This document shows, one piece after another, positions 15,288 through 26,326 of a stretch of 64,000 nucleotides of DNA. The notes under the pieces were generated by a model. It had not been told where the DNA came from, did not search any database, and saw nothing but the letters and a program-made list of their open reading frames with translations. Made by a program: the position numbers and the translations under genes. The DNA is from Alphaproteobacteria bacterium. Its GTDB lineage: Bacteria > Pseudomonadota > Alphaproteobacteria > Rickettsiales > UBA1997. The stretch is from assembly GCA_021151765.1 (NCBI GenBank), contig JAGKWR010000002.1, positions 1-64,000 on the forward strand. The letters run 5' to 3'. The number at the start of each line of letters is the position of its first letter. Positions within the stretch are counted from its first letter, which is position 1.

Positions 15288-17516
15288 ATGAAAATAAATA
15301 AGCTCTTATTGATCACATCACTTGCTGTGATGGGATGTTCGACAAATGCGGCTCACAACAATGTTTCGAGTCGTGATGTAAAACCCAATGAATTTTGGTG
15401 GCCTAATAAAATTAACCTTCAGCCTTTGCGTGCACAATCCGTTGAATCAAATCCTTATGGCAGCAATTTTGATTATGCTAAAGAATTCCAAAAAGTTGAT
15501 ATCGCCGAACTAAAACAAGATATCAAAAAAGTTATGACCACTTCGCAAGATTGGTGGCCAGCTGATTACGGAACTTACGCACCTTTCTTCATCCGTATGG
15601 CATGGCACAGCGCTGGAACTTATCGCACAATTGACGGTCGCGGCGGTGCTGGTGGCGGTCAACAACGTTTCGAACCTCTCAACAGCTGGCCAGATAACGC
15701 TAACTTAGATAAAGCACGTCGCTTGTTGTGGCCAGTTAAACAAAAATATGGTCGTCAAGTTTCTTGGGCTGATTTGATGGTATTGTCTGGTAACGTCGCA
15801 CTTGAATCGATGGGCTTCACTACTATCGGATTTGCTGGCGGTCGCGCTGATGATTTCGAACCAGATTTAGTTTACTTCGGACCGGAAAACAAATTCATGG
15901 AATCGAATCGTTTCGATAAAAATGGCAAATTGGAAAAACCACTCGGCGCAACCACGATGGGTTTGATTTACGTCAACCCTGAAGGCCCGAACGGCAGCGG
16001 CGATCCAATTGCTGCGGCAGCGCAAATTCGCGAAACCTTTGGCCGTATGGCAATGGATGACGAAGAAACTGTCGCTTTAATTGCTGGCGGTCACACTTTC
16101 GGTAAAACTCACGGTGCTCATAAACCAGATCAATGTGTTGGTTCTGATCCAGCTGGCAGCACAATTGAAGCACAAGGCATGGGTTGGAAAAATAAATGCG
16201 GCACTGGCAAAGGTGTTGATACTGTAACCAGCGGCTTGGAAGGCGCGTGGACAGCCAATCCAACCAAATGGACCATGGGATATTTACACAATCTTTTCGC
16301 TTATGATTGGGTAAAAACCAGAAGTCCAGGTGGCGCTTTACAATGGATTCCAAAAGATAATCAAGCAGCTGGAACTGTAGTTGACGCTCATGATTCATCG
16401 AAGAAACATGCGCCAATTATGCTCACAACTGATTTGTCTTTGAAAGAAGATCCGAAATACCGCGAAATTTCTCAACGTTTCTTGGCCAATCCGAAAGAAT
16501 TCGAAAAAGCTTTCGCTCGTGCTTGGTTTAAGTTAACTCACCGTGACATGGGACCAAATGCCCGTTACGTTGGTAAAGATGCGCCAAAAGAAAATTTCAT
16601 CTGGCAAGACCCGCTTCCAAAAGCAACTTACAAAGCGATTGAAGCTGCTGATGTTGAAAATTTGAAAGTAAAAATTCTCAACTCTGGTTTAACTGTTTCA
16701 CAATTAGTGCAAACAGCTTGGGCTGCAGCCGCAACTTATCGCGATACCGACATGCGTGGCGGTGCTAATGGCGCGAGAATTCGTTTAGAACCACAAAAAA
16801 ATTGGGCGATAAACAATCCGCAAGAATTGGCAAAAACATTGGCTGTATTGCAAAAAGTACAAACCGACTTCAATAAATCTTTAAACAACGGCAAACAAGT
16901 TTCACTTGCTGACGTTATTGTTTTAGGCGGTTCTGCGGCAATCGAAAAAGCTTCGGCTGATTCTGGCATTAAAGTTAAAGTTCCGTTTGCAGTTGGTCGT
17001 GTTGATGCTTCACAAGAGCAAACTGACGTAAATTCTTTTGCGGTTCTTGAACCAAAAGCCGATGGCTTCCGTAACTTCTACAGCAAAGAAGTCGAAGTTT
17101 CTCCGGTAAACGCCATGATCGATCGTGCTTACATGCTGCACTTAACTGTGCCAGAAATGACAGCTTTGGTCGGCGGTTTACGCGCTATCAACATCAATGC
17201 TGATCATTCACAAAATGGCATTTTAACTAAAAATCCTGGCAAGTTATCTAACGATTTCTTCGTCAATTTGTTAGATATGTCAGTTGAGTGGAAAAAATCG
17301 GCCAAATCTGAAGCAATCTTTGACGGTGTTGATCGCAAAACTGGCCAAGTCAAATGGCAAGCAACTCCGGTTGATTTAATGTTTGGCTCAAGCTCAGAAC
17401 TTCGCGCCATCGCAGAAGTTTACGCAGCGAAAGACGGCAAAGAAAAATTCGTCCAAGACTTCGTCAAAGCTTGGGTAAAAGTTATGAACGCAGATCGTTT
17501 CGATTTGAAGAAATAA
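15288..17516 (+). CDS. katG: Catalase-peroxidase KatG with export/lipoprotein-like signal
   Basis: Bifunctional haem enzyme removing hydrogen peroxide. Distal site RMAWHSAG gives W106 and H107. The Trp-Tyr-Met adduct is complete (W106, Y228 in LIYVNPEG, M254 in GRMAMDD). The proximal haem ligand is H269 in [10 protein letters not shown]. Length (742 aa) and the duplicated C-terminal domain are normal. The N-terminus [17 protein letters not shown] is a hydrophobic signal with a lipobox-like VMGC (C17) that cytosolic KatGs lack, so the protein is probably periplasmic, perhaps lipid-anchored. Convergent with the RND outer-membrane gene. Confidence 0.95.
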   Translation: MKINKLLLITSLAVMGCSTNAAHNNVSSRDVKPNEFWWPNKINLQPLRAQSVESNPYGSNFDYAKEFQKVDIAELKQDIKKVMTTSQDWWPADYGTYAPFFIRMAWHSAGTYRTIDGRGGAGGGQQRFEPLNSWPDNANLDKARRLLWPVKQKYGRQVSWADLMVLSGNVALESMGFTTIGFAGGRADDFEPDLVYFGPENKFMESNRFDKNGKLEKPLGATTMGLIYVNPEGPNGSGDPIAAAAQIRETFGRMAMDDEETVALIAGGHTFGKTHGAHKPDQCVGSDPAGSTIEAQGMGWKNKCGTGKGVDTVTSGLEGAWTANPTKWTMGYLHNLFAYDWVKTRSPGGALQWIPKDNQAAGTVVDAHDSSKKHAPIMLTTDLSLKEDPKYREISQRFLANPKEFEKAFARAWFKLTHRDMGPNARYVGKDAPKENFIWQDPLPKATYKAIEAADVENLKVKILNSGLTVSQLVQTAWAAAATYRDTDMRGGANGARIRLEPQKNWAINNPQELAKTLAVLQKVQTDFNKSLNNGKQVSLADVIVLGGSAAIEKASADSGIKVKVPFAVGRVDASQEQTDVNSFAVLEPKADGFRNFYSKEVEVSPVNAMIDRAYMLHLTVPEMTALVGGLRAININADHSQNGILTKNPGKLSNDFFVNLLDMSVEWKKSAKSEAIFDGVDRKTGQVKWQATPVDLMFGSSSELRAIAEVYAAKDGKEKFVQDFVKAWVKVMNADRFDLKK

Positions 17517-17580
17517 CTAAAAAACACCACAAAACCCAACACCACAAAAAAACCACAGCTCGTCTAACATTTACAAAAAA

Positions 17581-19035
17581 CTATTTTCCAACCTCAACCT
17601 TCTCACCGCGCCAACCGCCACCCAAAGCGCGATACAAATTCACGTAAGATGATAATTGTTTTTGTTTTACTTCGATTAAATCGAGTTGTGATTCCAAATA
17701 ATCGCGGCGGGTTAGCAAAGATTCTAAATAATCAACTCGCGCTGCTTTGAAGAGCAAATTTGAAATTTCAAAAGAATCAGACAAAGCTTCGGTTTGCTTG
17801 GCTTTAGCTTGATAAATTTGATCGTAATTTTTCACCGCGGCTAATTGATTTGTCACTTCCACAAAAGCGTTAATGAAAGTTTTTTCGTAATTAAAAACCG
17901 CTTCTATCTGGCGATTATTAGCCGAAAAATAATCAGCTTTAATTGCTTGTCGATTAAGCAAAGGCGCCGTCAAACCGCCAGCTACGTTGTAAACCAAACT
18001 TGCCGGATCAACAAAGTGACGCGAATTAAACGATTGATAGCCAATATTGCCGTCAATGTTAAGCGACGGATAAAACTGCGCTTTCACAGCTTTAGTATTG
18101 AGTTTAGCAGCTTCAATTCGCAGCGATGCTTGTTTTAAATCTGGGCGATTATCAAGCAAATCGGTAGGAATTCCGGCGACAACTTCCGCTAAATTCATGT
18201 TTTTAAATTTTGACGATTGACGCTCAATTTTTTGCGGCAAACGACCCAAAATTTTATTTAGATGATTTTCAGTAACGACAATTTGCTGCTCAATTTGATA
18301 TTTGCGACTTTCGTTTTTTGAAACTTCGGCATCAAAACGTCGAACTGCTAAAGATGTCGTACGACCAGCAATTTGTTGCAACTGCACCACTTGTTGGGCA
18401 TCTTTTAATGTTTTGATAAATTGCTCAACAATTTCCAATTCGTTGTCGAGCGCCATCAGCTCATAATAATCAATTGCAGTTTCGGCAACCAGTTGAGTTG
18501 CGGCAAAATTACGACCTTCAATTGAAGCTAAATATTCTAAACTAGCGGCTTTGGAAAAGTTGCGCAATTTACCCCAAATATCGACTTCCCACGTGGCATT
18601 TAACGACATTTCGCGAGTGTGCAATTTATCAGAAAGTCCGTTGGCTTCATCGCTGACACCTTGGCTGCTATATTCGCTTTTTTTGTCGTAACCATAATCC
18701 ACACCAACACCAACTTTTGGCAAATATTGACCTTTGCGCGCCATAACTTCGTTGCTTACGATACTGATTTCTTGGTCTAAAATATTTAACTCTTGGTTGT
18801 TGGCCAAAGCGGTTTCGATCAAGGCAATCAAATTGTCGTCTTGGAAAAATAACTTCCAATTTTCTTTGACCAAATCTTTTGCATTTAAGCTGCTACTCGC
18901 TGGAAAATTTGACGGAATCGTAAATGATTCAACAGTTGGCGTGTTTTTATATTGCGGCAATTTCGGCGCACAGCTTGACAAAGAGAAACTCAGAAATGTT
19001 ACCGACAAAACGATAAAATGACGTGTTTTAACCAT
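17581..19035 (-). CDS. RND efflux outer-membrane channel lipoprotein (NodT/OprM family)
   Basis: TolC-fold outer-membrane factor. The signal peptide ends in lipobox LSSC (C22), then comes the typical APKLP...P start. Two homologous OEP repeats contain long coiled-coil helices (about 75-270 and 285-470), with the conserved RPDLKQA segment near 300 and LYRALGGGW at the C-terminus. Length 484 aa is typical. Last gene of a three-gene operon, 2 bases after the pump gene. Confidence 0.93.
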   Translation of the reverse strand: MVKTRHFIVLSVTFLSFSLSSCAPKLPQYKNTPTVESFTIPSNFPASSSLNAKDLVKENWKLFFQDDNLIALIETALANNQELNILDQEISIVSNEVMARKGQYLPKVGVGVDYGYDKKSEYSSQGVSDEANGLSDKLHTREMSLNATWEVDIWGKLRNFSKAASLEYLASIEGRNFAATQLVAETAIDYYELMALDNELEIVEQFIKTLKDAQQVVQLQQIAGRTTSLAVRRFDAEVSKNESRKYQIEQQIVVTENHLNKILGRLPQKIERQSSKFKNMNLAEVVAGIPTDLLDNRPDLKQASLRIEAAKLNTKAVKAQFYPSLNIDGNIGYQSFNSRHFVDPASLVYNVAGGLTAPLLNRQAIKADYFSANNRQIEAVFNYEKTFINAFVEVTNQLAAVKNYDQIYQAKAKQTEALSDSFEISNLLFKAARVDYLESLLTRRDYLESQLDLIEVKQKQLSSYVNLYRALGGGWRGEKVEVGK

Positions 19036-19037
19036 AA

Positions 19038-22000
19038 TTATTTCTCGTGGTTGAATGTTTCGGTAAGCGGTTCTTCGTGTTCGTCTTGAATTAATTTTTT
19101 GCCAGCTGCAATTGAACCAAAAATGTAATAAAGACCCGGAACGATCAAAACTCCGAAAATAGTTCCAAGCAACATGCCGCCCAACGCTGAAGCACCGATT
19201 GTGTTGTTGGCAACTGATCCGGCGCCGCTGGCCAAAGTCATTGGAATCAAACCGGCGATAAAAGCGAAGGACGTCATTAAAATTGGACGGAAACGCATTT
19301 TCGCACCTTCAATTGCTGCTTCCAAAACTGTGGCTCCGCGTTCTTGTTTTTGACGAGCAAACTCAACAATCAAAACCGCATTTTTACCCAAAAGACCAAC
19401 CAACATAATCAAACCAACTTGGGCATAAATATCGTTGGCCAAACCCATAATTTTTAGCAAAAAGAACGATCCAAAAATTCCCGGCGGCAACGACAACATA
19501 ACCGCCAACGGAATGATAAAACTTTCATATTGCGCCGCCAAAACGAAATAAACGAACAACAAAACCACGGCAAAAATATAAATTGCCTCGTTACCTCGTG
19601 CTGCTTCGTCAAACGACAAACCTTCCCAAGCCACGTCAAAACCAGTTGGCAAAACTTCTTTAGCCACTTCGCGAACTGCATTAATTGCATCACCAGTTGT
19701 GTAACCTTGAGCCGGAACCGCACGAATCGAAGCTGAATTATACAAATTGAAACGAGTGATTTCGTTCGGACCTTGGGTTTTTTCCATCTGCATAAATGCC
19801 GAATATGGCACCATTTCGCCTTTGTCGTTTTTGGTATAAAAATTCAAAACATCCGACGGCAAATCACGAAATTCCGGCAAAGATTGTACGTAAACTTTAA
19901 AAAATTGTCCGAAGCGAATAAAACCTTGTTGGTAAGTACTGCCAATCATGATGTCGAGATTTTCCATGGCGTCGTCAATGGAAACGCCTTTTTGCATCGC
20001 TTGTTTGGTATCTAACTTCAACTCATATTGCGGAAAAGTTGCCGAATAGAAAGTGAACAAGCCGGTAAGTTCCGGACGTTTTTTTAAATTAGCGAGGAAC
20101 TCTTGGTTGATGCGATCAAAAGTGCGATAATCAGTTGTGTTGGTTTTGTCCAACATTCTAAAAGAAATACCGCCAGTTGCGCCGTAACCGGGAACGGTTG
20201 GCGGCTCGAAATATTCAATTACAGCGCCAATATCTTTGGTTTTTTCTTCCAATTCTTCGACAATTTGATGCACATTTTTGCTGCGATGTTTCCAATCTTT
20301 TAGGTTGATAAAACAAGTACCAGCATTTGAACCGCGGCCTTCCGTCAAAATTTCAAAACCTGCCAAAGATGAAACTGATTCAATGCCTTCAACTTCTTTA
20401 GCAATTTCACCAAGCTGTGTCGCAACTGCGTAAGTTTTTTCCAAAGTTGAACCCGGCGGAGTTTGAATAATGGCGTAAATCATGCCTTGATCTTCATTTG
20501 GAATAAAACCAGCTGGCACGATTTTGCTCATAAAAAATATAGCGACGGCAAAGAATCCTAAAACTGACAAAGTCAAAACTTTGCGATGAATAATTTTGCC
20601 TAAAAAATTGACGTAAATTTGCGAAATCTTTTCAAATTCCTGATTAAATTTATCCAAAGCTTTGGCAATTGGCGTTTGATGCGAATGATTGTGCGCATGT
20701 TTTTTCAAAATCATCGCGCTCAAAACTGGCGTTAAAGTCAACGCCACAACACCAGAAAGTGTGATTGCTGAAGCCATTGTGATCGAAAATTGCTTCAACA
20801 AAATTCCTACCGGACCAGTCATAAAAGCAATCGGTACAAAAACTGCCGTCATCAAAAGCGTGATCGCAATTACCGCGCCGCTAATTTCATTTAAAACTTT
20901 TTTTACCGCGGCGTAAGGCGAAATATTTTCTTCAGCCATTTTGGCGTGCACAGCTTCAACCACTACAATTGCGTCATCAACCACAATACCAATTGCCAAA
21001 ACCATGGCAAAAAGTGTGATTAAGTTAATCGACAAACCAAAAATCTGCATCGAAACAAAAGCGCCGATCAAAGAAACCGGAACCACCAAAACCGGAATCA
21101 ATGTTGAACGCCAATCACCCAAAAACACGAAAACCACCAACGACACCAAAACAAAAGCTTCAAGCAAAGTGTGAATAACTTTGTGGATTGAAGATTCCAA
21201 AAAGCTGGAAACGTCGTAGCTAATTTTATAATCCATGCCGGCGGGAAAATCTTTGCGCAGCTCTTCTAATTTTTGCTTTACCTCTTCAATAACTTCGGTG
21301 GCGTTACTGTTGAAAGTTTGTTTGAGCAAAATTGAAGCTGACGGATGATCATCTACTGTTGAATAAATATCGTAAAACTCGCTGTCTAACTCAACTTTAG
21401 CGACATCTTTGAGATATAAAATTTCACCGTTTGGATTGGAACGAATGACGATATTTTCATATTGTTCAGGTTGGTTGTAACGACCTTGATAAGTTAAAGT
21501 ATATTCCAGCGATTGCGCTCTTTTACCCGAGCTGCTGCCGACGCGGCCGGGATGTCCGATAATACTTTGTTGGCCAACAGCATCCATTACATCTTTTGTC
21601 GAAACGTTGTAAGCGCGCATGCGATCTGGATTTAACCAAATCCGCATGGCATAAGTTCGCGAACCCAAATTTTGCGCTTGGCCAATTCCTTTGATACGTT
21701 TCAACTCGGGCAACAAACGAATATTGGCGTAGTTGAAGATGAATTTTTCATCAGCTTCTTTGTCGGTGCTGTAAAGATTGACATACATCAACATACTTGG
21801 CTGCACCGATTGCACGATCACACCTTCAAGTTGAACCAATTGCGGTAATTTGTTAACTGCTTGATCAACACGAGTTTTGACCATCACCACCGCGTCATTA
21901 GGATCAGTGTCCATATCAAACAAAACTTGGATTGTACCCTCACCTGCGCTGCTTGCCGAAGAAACCATGTAACGCATTCCCGGAACACCGTTAATTGCTT

Positions 22001-22199
22001 GCTCAAGCGGAATCAAAGCTGATTGCACCACAACGTCGGCGTTAGCTCCCGGAAAAGTTACGAAAACAATTACACGAGTTGGCGCAATTCGCGGAAATTG
22101 TGAAACTGGCAACGTCAAAGCCGCCAAAATACCCAAAAAGACGATAATCAGCGATATTACGATCGCTAAGACTGGACGATGAATAAATTTCGCAAACAT
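19038..22199 (-). CDS. RND multidrug efflux inner-membrane pump (HAE1 family)
   Basis: Proton-driven tripartite exporter of 1053 aa with 12 membrane helices and two large periplasmic loops. TM1 starts FIHRPVLAIVISL. TM4 carries the proton-relay Asp pair in [12 protein letters not shown], and TM10 the Lys in LLGKNAVLIVEFARQ. The segment FIPNEDQGM after TM7 is diagnostic of AcrB/MexB-like pumps. Downstream of its adaptor (6-base gap) and upstream of its outer-membrane channel. Substrates cannot be predicted. Confidence 0.95.
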   Translation of the reverse strand: MFAKFIHRPVLAIVISLIIVFLGILAALTLPVSQFPRIAPTRVIVFVTFPGANADVVVQSALIPLEQAINGVPGMRYMVSSASSAGEGTIQVLFDMDTDPNDAVVMVKTRVDQAVNKLPQLVQLEGVIVQSVQPSMLMYVNLYSTDKEADEKFIFNYANIRLLPELKRIKGIGQAQNLGSRTYAMRIWLNPDRMRAYNVSTKDVMDAVGQQSIIGHPGRVGSSSGKRAQSLEYTLTYQGRYNQPEQYENIVIRSNPNGEILYLKDVAKVELDSEFYDIYSTVDDHPSASILLKQTFNSNATEVIEEVKQKLEELRKDFPAGMDYKISYDVSSFLESSIHKVIHTLLEAFVLVSLVVFVFLGDWRSTLIPVLVVPVSLIGAFVSMQIFGLSINLITLFAMVLAIGIVVDDAIVVVEAVHAKMAEENISPYAAVKKVLNEISGAVIAITLLMTAVFVPIAFMTGPVGILLKQFSITMASAITLSGVVALTLTPVLSAMILKKHAHNHSHQTPIAKALDKFNQEFEKISQIYVNFLGKIIHRKVLTLSVLGFFAVAIFFMSKIVPAGFIPNEDQGMIYAIIQTPPGSTLEKTYAVATQLGEIAKEVEGIESVSSLAGFEILTEGRGSNAGTCFINLKDWKHRSKNVHQIVEELEEKTKDIGAVIEYFEPPTVPGYGATGGISFRMLDKTNTTDYRTFDRINQEFLANLKKRPELTGLFTFYSATFPQYELKLDTKQAMQKGVSIDDAMENLDIMIGSTYQQGFIRFGQFFKVYVQSLPEFRDLPSDVLNFYTKNDKGEMVPYSAFMQMEKTQGPNEITRFNLYNSASIRAVPAQGYTTGDAINAVREVAKEVLPTGFDVAWEGLSFDEAARGNEAIYIFAVVLLFVYFVLAAQYESFIIPLAVMLSLPPGIFGSFFLLKIMGLANDIYAQVGLIMLVGLLGKNAVLIVEFARQKQERGATVLEAAIEGAKMRFRPILMTSFAFIAGLIPMTLASGAGSVANNTIGASALGGMLLGTIFGVLIVPGLYYIFGSIAAGKKLIQDEHEEPLTETFNHEK

Positions 22200-22205
22200 A
22201 AATTT

Positions 22206-23348
22206 TTATTTTGTGGTTAAGTTTAAACTTTGTTTGACCGTTTCGCGATCTTGCATCGTGGTTTTCACAACGTCGCCATTGTGAACTTTGCCAAGTCCAT
22301 CAATTAGAATTTTATCGTTTTCGCTAACGCCGGAAGCGATGATAAATAAATGTTCAACTTCGGCAGCGATTTTGATTTGCTTGGAAACTAAGCGATTATT
22401 TTCATCGATCAAAAAAACGAATTTTTTATCCAATACTTCGAAAGTAGCTTTTTGCGGAATCACCAAAGCGTTTTCGAATTTTTTGGTCAGCAGCACAGTG
22501 CCAGTTTCGCCGTGGCGCAGCAAATTTTCAGTATTTGGAAAAGTAGCTCGGAAAGCGACGTTACCGACTTCGTTGTTGAAGTCGGCTTCAATAGTATCAA
22601 TTTTTCCAGTGTGGCTGAAAATACTGCCATTTGCCAAACGCAACTCAATTGGCAGTTGGTTATCACTTTTATGGCTGTGCTCCATATAATCTAAATAATC
22701 AGCTTCGGAAACATTGAAATAGAGCCACATTTTACTGTTATCCGACAAGGTTGTGAGCAATTCTCCTTCATCAACCAAACTGCCCAAACGCACGTGAAAA
22801 CGATCCATAATTCCGTCAAATGGCGCTTTTACGGTACTAAAATTTAAGTGAGCTTGCGCTGCTTCCATTTCAGCTTGAGCTTTGTCGAGACGCGCTTTGG
22901 TCAAAGCTAATTCATTGGCTGAAACAACGTTTTTTTTGTACAGCAACAAAGTGTTGTCATACTCAATTTTAGTAAGCTGATATTCGGCATGAGCTTTTTT
23001 CAATTCCGCTTGCAACAACAACGGCATGATTTGAAACATCTTTTGGCCTTTACGCACAAACTGACCTTCGTCAACGTAAATATTTTGCAAATAACCTTTC
23101 TCGAGCGAGCGCAATTCAATGTGCTGCACCGAACGAATTTGGGCGACATATTCTTTTTTAATATCCAAAGTTTCGCGCCAAGGATTGGTAGCAGCAAATT
23201 CAGCTTCAACTTTTTCTTCATGCTGATTGTGGAAATGCAGAAAAATCAGCGATCCCACTAAAATTAACGAAAAAATAACTGCCCAAAGAGCTTTGTTTTT
23301 GTTACGATTTCGCAACAAATCGTGGTGTTTTCTTAAATCAAAATTCAT
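22206..23348 (-). CDS. RND efflux periplasmic adaptor (MFP)
   Basis: Membrane-fusion protein, 380 aa. It has one N-terminal membrane helix (about 22-40), a biotinyl-lipoyl segment EKGYLQNIYVDEGQFVRKG (about 85), a coiled-coil hairpin (115-165), then APFDGIMDRFHVRLGSLVDEG. Barrel and membrane-proximal domains follow. First gene of the adaptor-pump-channel operon. No regulator gene is adjacent, unlike the second RND system at 49-55 kb. Confidence 0.92.
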   Translation of the reverse strand: MNFDLRKHHDLLRNRNKNKALWAVIFSLILVGSLIFLHFHNQHEEKVEAEFAATNPWRETLDIKKEYVAQIRSVQHIELRSLEKGYLQNIYVDEGQFVRKGQKMFQIMPLLLQAELKKAHAEYQLTKIEYDNTLLLYKKNVVSANELALTKARLDKAQAEMEAAQAHLNFSTVKAPFDGIMDRFHVRLGSLVDEGELLTTLSDNSKMWLYFNVSEADYLDYMEHSHKSDNQLPIELRLANGSIFSHTGKIDTIEADFNNEVGNVAFRATFPNTENLLRHGETGTVLLTKKFENALVIPQKATFEVLDKKFVFLIDENNRLVSKQIKIAAEVEHLFIIASGVSENDKILIDGLGKVHNGDVVKTTMQDRETVKQSLNLTTK

Positions 23349-23536
23349 GGAAGTTTTATCAATTTCTCAGCTTAATATTTCTAAGTTAATCATTTACGAA
23401 TCGCACGCAGCGCAAAAATGAATTAACTGAAAATTATAATTGAAGTGGATGCTTAAATCTTCCTTAATGGTTGTTGTTTTTAGATAATTCCCCAATCAAG
23501 ATTTATTTTCTTGGCAACTCTATATTTCAAAAACTC

Positions 23537-23773
23537 ATGTATTTATTCGTCGGAATTTTCGGCAGCGCTTTGTGCATCATCGCTTTGGCTTTAACTTTGC
23601 GTAACGGCAAATTTGGAGAATCATTGAATTACAAACTTCTTAACTTCTGCGGCGGTCTTTGTTTGCTTTATTACGCCATCATCACACACAGCTTGCCTTT
23701 CATAATTTTGGAAAGCATTTGGGTTTTATTGCCAACTCTGGCTTTAATCAAAAAATTTTTGGCGAGATCTTAA
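23537..23773 (+). CDS. Small membrane protein, CBU_0592-like
   Basis: The 78 residues form three tight hydrophobic helices (about 2-20, 32-48, 50-70) with loop LRNGKFGESLNYKLLNF between the first two. This arrangement resembles small CBU_0592/DUF-type membrane proteins in proteobacteria. I place the start at ATG 23537, directly before the first helix; an upstream in-frame ATG at 23471 adds 22 poorly conserved residues. Function unknown; stands alone between the RND operon and a flavoprotein. Confidence 0.6.
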   Translation: MYLFVGIFGSALCIIALALTLRNGKFGESLNYKLLNFCGGLCLLYYAIITHSLPFIILESIWVLLPTLALIKKFLARS

Positions 23774-24003
23774 TAAGATTGGAAAAACAATAGCCGAAAT
23801 TTCAAATTTTATTTTTGGACACAATCACAATCAGTAAGTCACTTATAACTAATTCGGTATCTCGATAGCACTCTTATAAAACTAGACTAACCGCCACTTA
23901 AATAGAAAATTTGCATAATATTTTTTACTCTCTAGTTGTGCAAATCACTTACCGCTATTTTTAAAATTCTACAATTCAGCGGATCTAAAGAATATCATAT
24001 CCT

Positions 24004-25914
24004 ATGAGAAGAGACATCGCCGTTATTGGTTCTGGACCAGCAGGAGCTGGTTTTATCAGTGAACTTGTTTTTCAAAGCAATAATCCAAAAATGGCGAGAG
24101 TTTTGTCTCGCAGCACTATTCATATTTTTGATGAATCTACTTTGCTCGGCGCCGGATTGCCATATGATGAAACGATGACAGATCCAGAACATATTTTAAA
24201 TATTCAAAGCACTTCTGCTTCAGTTCCTAAAGATTTTACTACTGAATTAGCCGCCGAAGAACCTTGGTTGACTTGGATGCAAAACAACAAAACTTTAATA
24301 GAAACTAAATTTAATAAAATTTTTTCAGAACGTTTTGCCGAAAAATTTCAAAAAAGATTTAATCAAGAATATCAACCAGAGAAACATGATGAATATAATG
24401 ATTTAGAAGGTTTCGCAGATCTTGAGCAACATTATCAAAAATTACGAGAAAGTTTTCAGACTAGATATTTAGACTTCGAAAAAGCAAAAAACTTTCACCC
24501 TAGAATTCTTTACGGAATGTTTGCCGTAACACAATTTTTACAAGATTTAGAAACTCTCGAGCAACGAGGCATAAAAATTGAACTTCATCCAAAATCGCAA
24601 GTTCTAGCTATTGACGATAACGCCAACGTAATTTTCACAGAACTTGGTGAAGAAAAAATTCACAATTTTTCTAAAATATTCATCGCCACTGGAATGATGG
24701 CCAATCAGCAAAAAAATGATGTCGATAATCCAATAATCACAACATTGTGGCCAATTAAAGAAGTTAAAGATCGTATATCCAATCTGATTGATGAGGCTAA
24801 AGAATCTCACAAATCTAATATTAAAATCGCAATTAAGGGAACAGCTTTAGCCGCGATTGACATAGTAAAAACGATATTTCGCGACGGGCTTTTTGATAAT
24901 GACGAAAAAGGTGAATTAATTTTTGCACCTTTTGAAGAAGATGGCGTTAAAGTCACTGTTGATATGATTTCTCGAACTGGAATTTTTCCTAAAGTTCGCG
25001 GAACTTGGGATGAAACACGAGAATCTGCAATCAAATACGGCAATGTATCAGATTTAAATAAACAGATTAGAGATCTTCCAAAAACTGAATTTGGCTCAGT
25101 TCCGTTGTGGAGTATAGTTTCATTTATTTCCGCTAAAATATCAGAAATTTACCACGAAAATGGCGATTTAGAAATGGCCGAAACTTTTAGATCTTTTGCC
25201 GATTTTGCCCAAGAAAACCAAGATAATAATCAAATATTTCAACGCTTTTTATCTTACAGAAAAAGTGATCCTTTCGCAGAAATTGCATCAGATCTAAAAC
25301 AAGCTTTAAATGAAGACGGCGCAACTAAAGACATTATTTGGCAAAATATTTATTATCAGATTGCTAAATTCGACGACTTGCTAAACGAAAGTGATAAACA
25401 GTTTTTTGATAGTCTAGTAAGATGGCGACAGAATTATTCAACACCAATGCCAGCACAATCAGCTCGAGAACTTCTAGCACTTCACAATTCTGGGGTTTTA
25501 AATTGTAAAGCTTTGGGTTTTGATTCCACAGAAGAAATCAGCGCAAAAACTGTACAGATAACTAACTCTTTTGGCACAGAAACATACGACTTAGTAATTA
25601 ACGCTACTGGTGAAAGATTGGGCGTAGAAAATATCAACAGCAACAGTTCACCTTTATATCAGTCTTTGGAAAAAATTACTCAAAAAAGTCTGGTTACTAT
25701 CAGTGATAATGCTCACCTCAGTCGTGATGTTCTTAAAGACCAAGATATCATTGTATCGCGTCGCGTTGGAGGAATTGCAGCAGCAAGAAGATTCGGTAAA
25801 GGTGCTGCAAAGGAAATAGCTCAAGACTTATTAGAAAATGAAAAAACAAAAAATATCCTATCAAACCCAAGAGCTCAGGCTCTTGATTCTACAAAAAAAG
25901 TAATTTCGCTATAA
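24004..25914 (+). CDS. Large FAD/NAD(P)-binding protein (NAD_binding_9 type)
   Basis: 636-aa protein starting with the FAD Rossmann motif VIGSGPAGAGF, followed by the GAGLPYDE and HILNIQS elements typical of the NAD_binding_9 family (flavoproteins related to ornithine/lysine monooxygenase-like folds). A second nucleotide-binding strand lies near IKIAIKGTALAAIDIVKT (about 275-295), and C-terminal NATGERLG / VGGIAAARRFGKGA closes the FAD site. No signal peptide. Substrate unknown; monocistronic. Confidence 0.75.
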   Translation: MRRDIAVIGSGPAGAGFISELVFQSNNPKMARVLSRSTIHIFDESTLLGAGLPYDETMTDPEHILNIQSTSASVPKDFTTELAAEEPWLTWMQNNKTLIETKFNKIFSERFAEKFQKRFNQEYQPEKHDEYNDLEGFADLEQHYQKLRESFQTRYLDFEKAKNFHPRILYGMFAVTQFLQDLETLEQRGIKIELHPKSQVLAIDDNANVIFTELGEEKIHNFSKIFIATGMMANQQKNDVDNPIITTLWPIKEVKDRISNLIDEAKESHKSNIKIAIKGTALAAIDIVKTIFRDGLFDNDEKGELIFAPFEEDGVKVTVDMISRTGIFPKVRGTWDETRESAIKYGNVSDLNKQIRDLPKTEFGSVPLWSIVSFISAKISEIYHENGDLEMAETFRSFADFAQENQDNNQIFQRFLSYRKSDPFAEIASDLKQALNEDGATKDIIWQNIYYQIAKFDDLLNESDKQFFDSLVRWRQNYSTPMPAQSARELLALHNSGVLNCKALGFDSTEEISAKTVQITNSFGTETYDLVINATGERLGVENINSNSSPLYQSLEKITQKSLVTISDNAHLSRDVLKDQDIIVSRRVGGIAAARRFGKGAAKEIAQDLLENEKTKNILSNPRAQALDSTKKVISL

Positions 25915-26029
25915 TTTTGACAAAATTCGCTACTTATTAGCCAAAATCTTTACGCGTATTCGAAAAGAAAACTCCAATAAACCCACATTAGCTTTTGTCA
26001 AAAAAGAACTAGCTAAAATTAAATAGCAT

Positions 26030-26068
26030 AAAAAAAAGGCGTACCCGAATTAATTCAGATACGCCTTT
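26030..26068 (-). terminator. Intrinsic terminator of cold-shock gene
   Basis: Nine-base stem aaaggcgta/tacgccttt with a 16-base AT-rich loop that itself contains gaattaattc. On the minus strand it is followed by a run of eight T. It lies 27 bases past the csp stop. Confidence 0.88.
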
Positions 26069-26094
26069 CTTGGTTTCTTCTTGGCTTTAGTTTC

Positions 26095-26301
26095 TTAGAT
26101 AAGCTCGATGTTAGCTGCAGATACTTTACCTCTGCTATTTTCTTCTTCGTAAGATACTTTTTGACCTTCTTTCAAATCACGGATACCTTTTTCTTCAAGT
26201 TTGCTGATGTGAACGAAGATATCTTTTCCGCCGTTGTCTGGTTGAATAAATCCGTAACCTTTAGTGATATTGAACCATTTTACTGTGCCTGTTGTAGCCA
26301 T
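26095..26301 (-). CDS. cspA: Cold-shock domain protein
   Basis: 68-aa single CSD protein that binds single-stranded nucleic acid. RNP1 is KGYGFIQP (14-21) and RNP2 DIFVHIS (27-33), with the usual GTVKWFN start. The 5' leader contains a repeated tttagttt pattern (26303-26328). Monocistronic with its own terminator. The symbol marks family only. Confidence 0.95.
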   Translation of the reverse strand: MATTGTVKWFNITKGYGFIQPDNGGKDIFVHISKLEEKGIRDLKEGQKVSYEEENSRGKVSAANIELI

Positions 26302-26326
26302 TTTAGTTTAGTTTTTAGTTTAGTTT

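Noticed and set aside
25918..26030. Stop-free stretch encoding a basic peptide ending VKKELAKIK
   Set aside because: No start codon or ribosome site in frame; could be chance or a decayed remnant.
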